A stretch of DNA of 13,272 bases from NCBI GenBank assembly GCA_900771185.1, contig CAAGND010000245.1, positions 1 through 13,272 on the forward strand, in the 5' to 3' direction. The notes beneath the pieces were generated by a model that saw only the letters and a program-made list of their open reading frames with translations, was not told the origin of the DNA and did not search any database. Origin of the DNA: Clostridia bacterium (GTDB taxonomy: Bacteria > Bacillota > Clostridia > Oscillospirales > Acutalibacteraceae). Position numbers and translations under genes: made by a program. Positions 1 through 6,638 of this stretch are shown one piece after another; position 1 is the stretch's first letter, and each line of letters begins with the position of its first letter.

Positions 1-1389
1 GACAAGAAGCGCGCCCTCCTTGTTGGCTATATCCATGAGTATCTGCGTTCTCTCACGGGCCTGCACATTCTCATAGGTCACATCAAGCACATTCATATCG
101 TGACCTATGTCCCGCATATGCTGAGTACATGCGGGTACGATATCTATCTGCCGAAGCTCGGCGCCTATGCATTCCGTCAGCCTGACAGCACTCGACTTTG
201 TGTGATTGGTCGTCCCGAAGCCGGGCATTGTCACACAGATTATATTTTTTTTCGGCAGCCCCATGAGCTGGACCGCACGGTCAGCGACAAGCAGGGCAAG
301 CGCTGAGTCAAGACCGCCGGAGATGCCGATTATCGCCTTCTTTATCCCGGTGTGCTCCATGCGCTTTGCGAGCCCCGCCGCCTGAATATTCAATATCTCG
401 CCACATCTCTTTTCGCGCACCTTTTCATCCTGCGGCACAAACGGATGCGGCTCAAACTTCCTGTCTATCCGGCTTTCGTCAAGCGCCGGCAGAGTTACGG
501 GGATACACGGGATATCAGACTTTGCGAAATAAGACGCGTTGTCGTAGAACTCGCTGTTGCGGCGCAAAGCCTCAAGCTTTTTGACATCTATGCAGGCGCT
601 CACGGCGGCTCCGCCGCGCTCAAAGCGCTCGTTCTCCGCAAGGATCGCTCCGTTTTCGGCGATGGTGCAGGCGCCGGAGAAAACGAGATCCGTTGTGCTC
701 TCACCCACGCCTGCGGAGGAATATACATATCCGCAGTAGCAACGCGCGCTCGTCTGCTCAATGAGGGATTTTCGAAAATCATTCTTAGTGACCATCTCGT
801 TTGAAGCGGAGATGTTGACTATTATGTTCGCGCCGCTCAAAGCGAGTATGCTGCCCGGAGAGACCGGAACCCACATATCCTCACAGATTTCAACGCCTAT
901 CACGGCGCCGTTCTCACCGCAGAAAAGCATGCTGCCGAACGGAACCTCCGTGTTGCAGAGCCTTACGCTCTTGCACGGTGCGGTAAGCCCCGATTTAAAA
1001 TGGCGCTTTTCGTAAAATTCGTTATAGTTGGGCAAAAAGCTCTTCGGAACAACACCGAGAAGACTGCCGCTCTGAAAAACTGCGGCACAGTTATAGAGCC
1101 TGCCGCAGGCTCGCACCGGCAGTCCGGCTATGCACAGAGCGGATATGTCCGCCGTGCTCTCAAGGAGCTTTTGAAGAGCTCTTTCGCTCGATTCAATGAG
1201 CCTGTCCTGCGAAAAAAGATCCGAACAGGTATAGCCGGATATGCAAAGCTCCGGCAGAGCAATTATCTGAGCGCCACCGTCCGCCGCAGAGCGGATGGAG
1301 GCAATAATTTTTTCAACGTTTTCCTCGGGATTGGCAACCGTTACGCGCGGACTGAGCGCCGCTGCTTTGACAAAACCGAAATCTGTCAT
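1..1389 (-). CDS. nadE: Glutamine-dependent NAD+ synthetase, partial (C-terminus outside window)
   Basis: Makes NAD+ from deamido-NAD+, ATP and glutamine, the last step of NAD biosynthesis in the cytoplasm. Reading the minus strand from the ATG at 1389 gives 463 residues with no stop up to the window edge. Residues 1 to about 290 are a nitrilase-type glutaminase domain: the visible triad candidates are E47 (ALPELCISGY), K116 (VVPKSFLPNY) and C169 (VEICEDMW), spaced as in long bacterial NadE proteins. The synthetase domain follows, with the ATP-pyrophosphatase P-loop ISGGLDS at 356-362. Family members of this two-domain type are about 640 residues, so roughly 175 residues are missing beyond position 1. 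The ATG is preceded on the minus strand by AAAGGAAAG, a usable ribosome binding site. The gene has its own promoter and is divergent from the symporter gene. Because the domain provides its own ammonia from glutamine, no separate amidotransferase is needed. The identification is very secure; only the 3' end is unseen. Confidence 0.96.
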   Translation of the reverse strand, partial: MTDFGFVKAAALSPRVTVANPEENVEKIIASIRSAADGGAQIIALPELCISGYTCSDLFSQDRLIESSERALQKLLESTADISALCIAGLPVRACGRLYNCAAVFQSGSLLGVVPKSFLPNYNEFYEKRHFKSGLTAPCKSVRLCNTEVPFGSMLFCGENGAVIGVEICEDMWVPVSPGSILALSGANIIVNISASNEMVTKNDFRKSLIEQTSARCYCGYVYSSAGVGESTTDLVFSGACTIAENGAILAENERFERGGAAVSACIDVKKLEALRRNSEFYDNASYFAKSDIPCIPVTLPALDESRIDRKFEPHPFVPQDEKVREKRCGEILNIQAAGLAKRMEHTGIKKAIIGISGGLDSALALLVADRAVQLMGLPKKNIICVTMPGFGTTNHTKSSAVRLTECIGAELRQIDIVPACTQHMRDIGHDMNVLDVTYENVQARERTQILMDIANKEGALLV

Positions 1390-1417
1390 ATTGTCACTTT
1401 CCTTTGCCGTGATATTT

Positions 1418-1446
1418 TTGACAAGTGTGATACCTAATTATATATA
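1418..1446 (+). promoter_or_regulatory. Predicted sigma-A promoter of the alanine symporter gene
   Basis: A perfect -35 TTGACA (1418-1423), a 17-base spacer and TATATA (1441-1446) form a good promoter pointing right, with a start near 1453 and a leader of about 60 bases. It faces away from the nadE promoter. The two predicted start points are only a few bases apart, so polymerases at one promoter could hinder the other. Confidence 0.6.
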
Positions 1447-1457
1447 TAGCTGAGTAT

Positions 1458-1486
1458 AGTATATACTGTTTTGGTTTTTAAATCAA
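1458..1486 (-). promoter_or_regulatory. Predicted sigma-A promoter of nadE
   Basis: On the minus strand, TTGATT (1486-1481) is followed after 17 bases by TATACT (1463-1458), close to the TTGACA-17-TATAAT consensus. Transcription would begin around 1451, about 60 bases before the nadE ATG. The -10 lies in the perfect palindrome AGTATATACT (1458-1467). Predicted from sequence only. Confidence 0.6.
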
Positions 1487-1514
1487 TATTTTTAGTCCAA
1501 AGGGGGTATTTCGC

Positions 1515-2903
1515 ATGGGCGCTTTCCTCTCGGCTGTTAAATCATTGAACTCCGTACTCTGGGGTCCTCCGATGCTTGCGGGCTTTATCGGCACGGGCCT
1601 GCTCATGAGCATACGTTCCGGTTTTTTTCAGCTCACGCACATAAAAAAGTGGATGGGAGCGACTCTCGGCGCGATTTTCCGTTCAAAGCACACCCGCACC
1701 GCAGGCGAGCACTCAATCTCACAGTTTCAGGCTCTTTCAGCGGCGCTTGCCGCCTGCATCGGAACGGGCAATATAGTCGGCGTCTCGACCGCCCTCTGCG
1801 CCGGGGGGCCGGGCGCCGTTTTCTGGATGGTGGTATCCGCCGTCCTCGGAATGATGACCGCCTGCGCAGAAAATATTCTCGGAATAAAATACCGATATCG
1901 TGATTCGAAGAATGAGTGGATGGGCGGAGCAATGGTCTATATGGAGCGCGGTTTGGGGCTCAAAAAGACCGCAAAAGTGTTTTGCGTGCTGCTTGTCATC
2001 TCCTCGCTCGGAATAGGAAACATGACCCAGGCCAATTCCGTTTCACAGGCTCTCGACACTCTTTTTTCCGTCAACCCGTATATTGTCGGTGCCATCGGTG
2101 CCGTTCTTGTTCTGGCGGTCATTGCCGGGGGTATCAAAAGAATAGCCGCCGCGGCGGAAAAGCTTATCCCCGCAATGACAGTTATTTTCACTTTGGCCTG
2201 CGCCGCGGTTATCTTCAAAAATATCCGCTCGCTGCCCGGGGTAATTGCTATGATTTTTACGGAGGCTTTTTCTTTCAAAGCGGCGGCCGGCGGCGCCGCC
2301 GGCTACGGTATACTGCTTGCCGCGCGCTACGGGATCTCACGCGGTGTGTTTTCAAATGAGGCGGGGCTTGGCAGTTCAGCGATAATTCACGCCGCCGCGG
2401 AGACCGACTCACCCGCCGCACAGGGTTACTGGGGAATTCTTGAGGTGTTTCTCGACACCGTTGTCATGTGTACCGTGACGGCGCTGACTGTCCTTGTCTC
2501 CGGCGTGTGGTCTCCCGGCGGGAAGCTCAACGGCGTATCGCTCTGCGCCGCCGCTTTTTCTTCGGTGTTCGGACGTGCCGGGGAATATTTTATTTGCCTG
2601 AGTGTCTGCGTGTTCGCCTTTGCCACCCTCATAGGCTGGTCATATTACGGCAGAAGGGGAGCTGAATATCTTTTCGGCACAAAATCAGCGGGACTATACA
2701 ATTTAATATATTCGGCTGCGGTGTTTTTCGGCTGCGTGCTGGATTTGGAGCTGGTGTGGGAGCTGTCCGACCTGGCAAACGGCCTTATGGCAGTGCCAAA
2801 CCTCATTTCGCTGTGCCTGCTGTCGGGGGAGGCGACAAGGGAGCTTCGCTCTGATAACCCCTCAACGCTGCGGCGTCATCCGGCGGCTTTAAAAAACTTT
2901 TGA
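1515..2903 (+). CDS. Sodium:alanine/glycine symporter family protein (AlsT/AgcS)
   Basis: Integral membrane carrier that takes up alanine or glycine with Na+ (or H+), 462 residues, the usual length for the alanine-or-glycine:cation symporter family. Diagnostic stretches seen are GTGNIVGV (83-90), AGGPGAVFWM (96-105, the family signature region), GIGNMTQANSV (166-176) and NEAGLGSSAI (281-290). About ten or eleven hydrophobic segments span the length. The ATG at 1515 follows AAAGGGGG (1499-1506) with an 8-base gap, so this start is well supported. The gene stands alone: nadE diverges on the left and a new promoter for the aldolase-family gene begins right after its stop. No hairpin terminator is visible between the stop and that promoter, so read-through into the aldolase gene is possible. 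Exact substrate (alanine, glycine, or glutamine as in some homologues) cannot be read from the sequence. Confidence 0.95.
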   Translation: MGAFLSAVKSLNSVLWGPPMLAGFIGTGLLMSIRSGFFQLTHIKKWMGATLGAIFRSKHTRTAGEHSISQFQALSAALAACIGTGNIVGVSTALCAGGPGAVFWMVVSAVLGMMTACAENILGIKYRYRDSKNEWMGGAMVYMERGLGLKKTAKVFCVLLVISSLGIGNMTQANSVSQALDTLFSVNPYIVGAIGAVLVLAVIAGGIKRIAAAAEKLIPAMTVIFTLACAAVIFKNIRSLPGVIAMIFTEAFSFKAAAGGAAGYGILLAARYGISRGVFSNEAGLGSSAIIHAAAETDSPAAQGYWGILEVFLDTVVMCTVTALTVLVSGVWSPGGKLNGVSLCAAAFSSVFGRAGEYFICLSVCVFAFATLIGWSYYGRRGAEYLFGTKSAGLYNLIYSAAVFFGCVLDLELVWELSDLANGLMAVPNLISLCLLSGEATRELRSDNPSTLRRHPAALKNF

Positions 2904-2919
2904 CAAAACACATCAAATA

Positions 2920-2947
2920 TTGACATTTAAAAGCAGTGTGATATAAT
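2920..2947 (+). promoter_or_regulatory. Perfect-consensus sigma-A promoter of the aldolase-family gene
   Basis: TTGACA (2920-2925), a 16-base spacer and TATAAT (2942-2947): both hexamers match the consensus exactly. Transcription would start near 2954, giving a leader of about 60 bases. This suggests strong, possibly constitutive expression. The leader holds a short inverted repeat, AAAATG (2962-2967) with CATTTT (2994-2999), which lies just before the ribosome binding site. Confidence 0.8.
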
Positions 2948-2999
2948 TGAACCGTAGTACAAAAATGGGCTTGACTTCATATATACAGATTCGCATTTT

Positions 3000-3006
3000 G
3001 AAAGGA
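3000..3006 (+). promoter_or_regulatory. Ribosome binding site that decides the aldolase-family start
   Basis: GAAAGGA ends on the A of the ATG at 3006, so it cannot serve that codon. It lies 8 bases before the second in-frame ATG at 3015, which is therefore taken as the start. Confidence 0.75.
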
Positions 3007-3014
3007 TGATTCAA

Positions 3015-4214
3015 ATGGATATTCTGACTGCAAAAAAAGAGGTTATCGCAGCCGGCAAAAAGCTTGTTGCAACCGGACTTATCGCCAGAACCTGGGGAAA
3101 CGTAAGCTGCCGTGTCAATGACAAAAGCTTTGTCATCACTCCGAGCGGCAAGCCTTATGACGGCCTGACACCGGACGATATCGTCGAGGTCGAGATAGAC
3201 ACTCTTTCTTACAGCGGCGATGTCAAGCCCTCCTCCGAAAAGGGCGTTCACGCCGAGGTTTACAAGGCGCATCCCGAAGCGGGCTTTGTCATCCACACCC
3301 ATCAGAAGTTTGCCTCCATCGTCAGCGCCACCTCCGACGGTATACCGTCGCTCTCGGCAAAGGGACGCGAGGTTATCGGAGACCGTGTTCTGCTCGCCGC
3401 CTACGGTCTGCCCGGCACAAAGAAGCTCAAAAAGGGTGTTGCCGCAGCTCTCGCGGCTGACAAAAACACAAAAGCCATCATTATGGCGCACCACGGAGCG
3501 GTCTGCTTCGGCGCCGACAGCGAAGAGGCGTTCAATGTTGCCGCCACTCTTGAAAGAGAGAGTGCTAACTATGTTCTCGACCAATTTGAGCGTAAACTTT
3601 CTAAAAAAGCTGCGGATTTGAGCGAAATGTGCACCTTATGGGCGGGAAAGAGCGAAAAAAAACTTGTAAAAGACTCCGACAAATGTTATAATAACTCGTA
3701 TCGTGGATCAGACGGCAAGATTGTTTTCTATCCCGCAGGCAACAAGGATCTTCAGCTCACGATGGATATTGTCTCCGGCAATATCTCCGGTGAGGGAAGC
3801 GCTCCGCTTGCCGAAACCCACCGCGCCATATATAAGGCTCGCGGCGATATAAACTCAATTCTCTATTCAGAGGCTCCCGAGATTGTCGCTGTTGCTTCAA
3901 AGGGCAAGCGAATCCGCCCACAGCTTGACGACGGTGCCCAGATAATCGGCCGATCCTTGAAATGCGCCAAGAACTCACCCGCCAAGGTGGTCAAGGCTCT
4001 CAAAGGACGTCACGGAGTCCTCATCAAAAACGGCGGTGCGCTCTGCTGCGGCTCCAACGAGAGCAACGCGGGCGCGGTTGAAATGATTGCAGAGAAGAGC
4101 TGTATGACTTACATAGGCTCAGGTCTCTTCGGCAAGTGCAAGCCCATCAACCCCGTTGAATGTCTGCTCATGAGAGTGATTTATCTCAAAAAATACTCCA
4201 AGCAGGCTGAATAA
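3015..4214 (+). CDS. Class II aldolase/adducin-family protein with two aldolase-like halves
   Basis: The N-terminal half (about residues 1-200) is a complete class II aldolase-type domain of the fuculose-phosphate aldolase/ribulose-phosphate epimerase superfamily. It has GNVS (28-31), PSG (43-45), a catalytic-type glutamate E75 (SSEKGVH), the zinc pair H94/H96 (HTH) and the third ligand H160 (AHHG). This spacing matches the known E73, H92, H94, H155 of E. coli FucA. The remainder (about 225-399) resembles a second copy: E267 (AETHRAIYKA) and HG at 333-334 are kept, but the position of the HTH pair reads YSE (284-286), so zinc binding is probably lost. Single-domain members are about 210-250 residues, so 399 fits a duplication or fusion. 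Substrate is unknown; a sugar-phosphate aldolase, epimerase or dehydratase role is possible. The gene appears monocistronic, between a perfect-consensus promoter and a strong terminator. The start at 3015 rather than 3006 is chosen on ribosome-binding-site spacing. Confidence 0.88.
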   Translation: MDILTAKKEVIAAGKKLVATGLIARTWGNVSCRVNDKSFVITPSGKPYDGLTPDDIVEVEIDTLSYSGDVKPSSEKGVHAEVYKAHPEAGFVIHTHQKFASIVSATSDGIPSLSAKGREVIGDRVLLAAYGLPGTKKLKKGVAAALAADKNTKAIIMAHHGAVCFGADSEEAFNVAATLERESANYVLDQFERKLSKKAADLSEMCTLWAGKSEKKLVKDSDKCYNNSYRGSDGKIVFYPAGNKDLQLTMDIVSGNISGEGSAPLAETHRAIYKARGDINSILYSEAPEIVAVASKGKRIRPQLDDGAQIIGRSLKCAKNSPAKVVKALKGRHGVLIKNGGALCCGSNESNAGAVEMIAEKSCMTYIGSGLFGKCKPINPVECLLMRVIYLKKYSKQAE

Positions 4215-4255
4215 TTAATCAGACACCACCATCTTCTTGCCCCCGTTTTATACAG

Positions 4256-4293
4256 AAAAATCCCAATCTTCGGATTGGGATTTTTCCTTTTTT
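4256..4293 (+). terminator. Strong rho-independent terminator after the aldolase-family gene
   Basis: AAAAATCCCAATC (4256-4268) pairs perfectly with GATTGGGATTTTT (4273-4285) around a TTCG tetraloop (4269-4272), followed by CC and a run of T to 4293. A 13-bp stem with a stable loop and U-tract is a textbook intrinsic terminator. The A-rich left arm means it could also work for transcripts coming from the right. Confidence 0.93.
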
Positions 4294-4450
4294 AGACATC
4301 AGACATCAGGCGTTCATAACTGTGATTTGCGAATTGCAGCCCTATACCTTTCCCTTGTTTGGAAGGCGGCGCGACGCAGCCGTGACGGATGAGGTGTCGA
4401 ACAAATATTATATTTTAGCTGCCTGACAAAACAAAACGTGCGCAAAATCC
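4294..4450. other. Non-coding gap before the zinc operon
   Basis: No credible gene is seen between the terminator and the zinc operon promoter. The stretch begins with a tandem duplication of AGACATC (4294-4300 and 4301-4307), contains a possible degenerate intergenic repeat (4340-4401) and turns AT-rich before the promoter. Confidence 0.6.
4340..4401. repeat. Possible degenerate interspersed intergenic repeat
   Basis: The string from CCTTTCCCTTG through GACGGATGAGGTGTCGAA is GC-rich in an AT-rich setting and partly self-complementary (TTCC with GGAA, GGC with GCC). From memory it resembles intergenic repeats of gut Clostridia that contain a 'TGACGGATGAGGTG' block. Only one copy is in the window, so this rests on recognition, not on a comparison. 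Confidence 0.4.
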
Positions 4451-4479
4451 TTGACAAAGCCGATACACGGGTATAAAAT
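4451..4479 (+). promoter_or_regulatory. Predicted promoter of the zinc-uptake operon
   Basis: TTGACA (4451-4456), a 17-base spacer and TAAAAT (4474-4479); the overlapping TATAAA at 4472-4477 with 15 bases is a less likely alternative. The start would be near 4486, about 40 bases before the regulator's ATG. Confidence 0.65.
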
Positions 4480-4498
4480 TGAAAACAGTTCCCAATTT
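4476..4498. promoter_or_regulatory. Candidate metal-regulator (Zur/Fur-type) operator
   Basis: AAATTG (4476-4481) and CAATTT (4493-4498) form a perfect 6-bp inverted repeat with an 11-base centre. It overlaps the -10 and the predicted transcription start of the operon. A repressor bound here would block transcription. It does not clearly match the longer published Firmicutes Zur box, so the identity of the site is a guess from position and symmetry. Confidence 0.3.
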
Positions 4499-4526
4499 CG
4501 TATTGTTTTGTTTGAGGTGAAAATAA

Positions 4527-4946
4527 ATGGGCTATAATACAAAGCAGGGCGACCTTATCCTGCGTCTCATCCGTGAGAGCGGAGGCAGGCATCTCACAGC
4601 CGAGGATATTGTGCGCCGCCTTGCGGACAGCGGGTGCGCCGTCGGCAAATCCACTGTTTACCGCCATCTTGAGCGCCTGACAAGGGAGGGCACGGTGCGC
4701 CGTTTTGTTCTTCACGACGGTGAGAGCGCCTGTTATCAGTTCGCCGGGGACGGCTGCTGCAATCATTATCATCTGAAATGCTCACGGTGCGGACGTCTTC
4801 TTCACGTCGAATGTGAATATCTCGACAAGGTTTCCGAACACATATATGAGCACCACGGCTTTACTCTGAGTGAAGAAAACACCGTGCTCTACGGATTGTG
4901 CGCCGACTGCGCCGGAAAGGATAAAAGCGATGAACAGCAATCTTAA
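4527..4946 (+). CDS. zur: Fur-family metal-responsive repressor, probably zinc-sensing (Zur)
   Basis: A 139-residue cytoplasmic DNA-binding repressor. The N-terminal winged helix holds the recognition region VGKSTVYRHLERL (39-51), typical of the Fur family (TVYR). The C-terminal half carries two cysteine pairs, CSRC (85-88) and CADC (125-128), which form the structural Cys4 zinc site of the family, plus histidines near 80-82, 93 and 109-110 for the sensing site. Length and layout match Fur, Zur and PerR proteins, which are hard to separate by sequence alone. The Zur call comes from the gene being first in an operon with a zinc-type ABC importer and overlapping the next gene. The ATG at 4527 follows GAGGTG at suitable spacing. 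It presumably represses its own operon when zinc-loaded. Iron (Fur) or manganese sensing remains possible. Confidence 0.85.
   Translation: MGYNTKQGDLILRLIRESGGRHLTAEDIVRRLADSGCAVGKSTVYRHLERLTREGTVRRFVLHDGESACYQFAGDGCCNHYHLKCSRCGRLLHVECEYLDKVSEHIYEHHGFTLSEENTVLYGLCADCAGKDKSDEQQS
4914..4921 (+). promoter_or_regulatory. Ribosome binding site that decides the ZnuA-like start
   Basis: GGAAAGGA, inside the end of the upstream regulator gene, lies 8 bases before the ATG at 4930. The earlier in-frame ATG at 4870 lacks such a site and would add 20 residues in front of the lipoprotein signal, so 4930 is preferred. Confidence 0.75.
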
Positions 4947-5913
4947 AAATAACAACAAGCAAGCCGTGAAAACAACGGTGAATCGCGTTTTTGCTTTGCT
5001 TCTCTGCATCTTTATGCTGTTTGCACTGTGCGCCTGCTCTGAACAAGGTGAAAAACCAGAGGGCGACGGTGAAAAGCTTCAGGTTGTCTGCACGCTTTTC
5101 CCCCAATATGATTTTGTGCGTGAGATTGCGGGCGACTGCGTTGAGCTGACGCTTTTGCTTCCTCCCGGCGTCGAAAGCCATTCCTATGATCCGACTCCCT
5201 CCGATATGAAAGCCGTTGCTTCCGCCGACATCGTGATAAGAGTCGGGGAGAACATGGAGACCTGGTCGAGCAAGCTGATGGGTTCCGCCGGGGACGGCGC
5301 TGTTTTCCTCGACCTCGCTGATGAAATGGGACTGGAGCTTGAGGCACACGAACACGGTGATGACGAACACGCGGACTCCGCCGGGGAACGTGACCCGCAC
5401 ATCTGGACAGACCCTGTTCTCGCGAAGGATATGGTGCGCATCATAACCGAAAAGCTCTGTGAGCTTGACGAAAAAAATGCCGCGGAATATGACCACAGAA
5501 GTGAGCTTTATATCTCCAAGCTCGAGGCTCTTGATAAGGATATAAAAGAAATTGTGGGCAACGCGAAACGCAAGACGGTTGTTTTTTCCGGGCGCTTCGC
5601 ACTCAAAAACTTTACCGACAGATACGGGCTCAAGGCGGTATCCGCCCTTGATGCGTGCGCCGATAACTCTGAACCGAGTGCCGCCGCTGTCGCAAAAATA
5701 GTTGACACCGTCAAAGACGAAAATATTCCGGTAATTTTTTATGAGGAGCTTATCGAGCCGAAAACGGCAAAAATAATAAGCTCCGAAACCGGGGCAGAAA
5801 TGCTTTTGTTCCACTCCTGCCACAATCTTTCAAAAGATGATTTCAATTCGGGCGAGACTTATTTGAGCCTTATGCGGAAAAATGTTGAAAATCTCAGGGA
5901 GGCTCTTTTATGA
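4930..5913 (+). CDS. znuA: Zinc ABC transporter substrate-binding lipoprotein (ZnuA/AdcA-like)
   Basis: Extracellular membrane-anchored protein that binds the metal and hands it to the permease, 327 residues. Residues 1-36 form a lipoprotein signal: basic start, hydrophobic stretch FALLLCIFMLFAL, then LCAC with C36 as the likely lipidated cysteine. The mature part is a cluster A-I metal-binding fold: FPQYDF (57-62), H84 in ESHSYDPTPSD, GENMETW (106-112), and DPHIWTDP (155-162) with H157. An acidic histidine-rich loop (about 139-149, EAHEHGDDEHA) is typical of zinc rather than manganese binders. The region that carries the third histidine in classical ZnuA instead reads FSGRFALKNF (219-228), and HSCHN appears at 295-299, as I recall for a clostridial subfamily. 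The start overlaps the regulator gene by 17 bases in another frame, so translation is probably coupled. Manganese specificity is the main alternative. Confidence 0.9.
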   Translation: MNSNLKNNNKQAVKTTVNRVFALLLCIFMLFALCACSEQGEKPEGDGEKLQVVCTLFPQYDFVREIAGDCVELTLLLPPGVESHSYDPTPSDMKAVASADIVIRVGENMETWSSKLMGSAGDGAVFLDLADEMGLELEAHEHGDDEHADSAGERDPHIWTDPVLAKDMVRIITEKLCELDEKNAAEYDHRSELYISKLEALDKDIKEIVGNAKRKTVVFSGRFALKNFTDRYGLKAVSALDACADNSEPSAAAVAKIVDTVKDENIPVIFYEELIEPKTAKIISSETGAEMLLFHSCHNLSKDDFNSGETYLSLMRKNVENLREALL

Positions 5914-6638
5914 ACAGTGAAAAACTGCTTTCCTGCAAAAACGCCGTTATCTGTTACGATAACACCGTGGCGGTCAATGATGTCACTTTTGACCTTTTTC
6001 GCGGTGACTATCTCTGCATTGTCGGGGAAAATGGGTCAGGCAAAAGCACTTTGCTCAAAGGTATCCTCGGTCTTCTGCCGCTCAAAAGCGGCTGTGTCGA
6101 GTTTGCTCCCTCTCTGCGCCGAACGGACATTGGCTATTTGCCGCAGCAGACGCGCGAACAGCGGGATTTTCCCGCAACAGTCGGCGAGGTTGTGCTGTCC
6201 GGCTGCCTGAACAGCAAGGGTTTTTCACCGTTTTTCAGCCGCCGGGACAGACAGCGCGCATACGAAAATCTTGAACGGCTCGGCATCACGGATATTGAGG
6301 GGAAATCATACCGTGAGCTTTCGGGGGGCCAACAGCAGCGTGTGCTGCTCGCAAGGGCTCTTTGCGCCGCCAGCAGTCTGCTGCTGCTTGACGAGCCTGT
6401 GACCGGACTTGACCCTGTTGTTACCTCGGATTTTTACAGACTTATAAAACGGCTCAACGCCGAATCCGGCATCGCCGTTATAATGGTTTCACACGATATC
6501 TCCTGCGCCGTTGCCAATGCAGGAAAAATTCTGCATCTCGGCGAGAGGGGAACCGCCTTTTTCGGCGATACGTCAGATTATCTTAACAGTGAAGCGGGTC
6601 GCCGGTTCGCAAATATCAGGGAGGAAGACAATGATTGA
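5910..6638 (+). CDS. znuC: Zinc ABC transporter ATP-binding protein (ZnuC-like)
   Basis: A 242-residue cytoplasmic ATPase that powers metal import. All core motifs are intact: Walker A GENGSGKST (39-47), Q-loop at LPQQ (77-80), ABC signature LSGGQ (137-141) with QQRVLLARAL after it, Walker B LLLLDEP (157-163), D-loop GLDP (166-169) and switch histidine H195 (VSHD). The ATG overlaps the stop of the preceding lipoprotein gene in an ATGA arrangement (5910-5913), and GGGAGG sits just upstream within that gene. This 4-base overlap indicates translational coupling. Family placement with metal importers (Znu/Adc/Mnt) rests on the neighbours as much as on the sequence. Confidence 0.93.
   Translation: MNSEKLLSCKNAVICYDNTVAVNDVTFDLFRGDYLCIVGENGSGKSTLLKGILGLLPLKSGCVEFAPSLRRTDIGYLPQQTREQRDFPATVGEVVLSGCLNSKGFSPFFSRRDRQRAYENLERLGITDIEGKSYRELSGGQQQRVLLARALCAASSLLLLDEPVTGLDPVVTSDFYRLIKRLNAESGIAVIMVSHDISCAVANAGKILHLGERGTAFFGDTSDYLNSEAGRRFANIREEDND

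Noticed and set aside
100..1437. Several plus-strand open frames across the first 1.4 kb
   Set aside because: They are shadows of nadE on the minus strand, which accounts for the whole stretch with family motifs and catalytic residues.
2913..3584. A 223-residue open frame on the minus strand opposite the aldolase-family gene
   Set aside because: It lies antisense to the clearly conserved aldolase domain and would run back over its consensus promoter. Its translation has no recognisable family features.
4861..5823. A 320-residue open frame on the minus strand opposite the ZnuA-like gene
   Set aside because: It is fully antisense to a gene with a clear lipoprotein signal, family motifs and operon overlaps. 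The translation shows no recognisable domain and no supporting ribosome binding site.
6511..6630. A 40-residue N-terminal extension of the ZnuB-like permease
   Set aside because: The extension overlaps the ATPase gene and is not hydrophobic. A good ribosome binding site precedes the ATG at 6631, which gives the normal family length.
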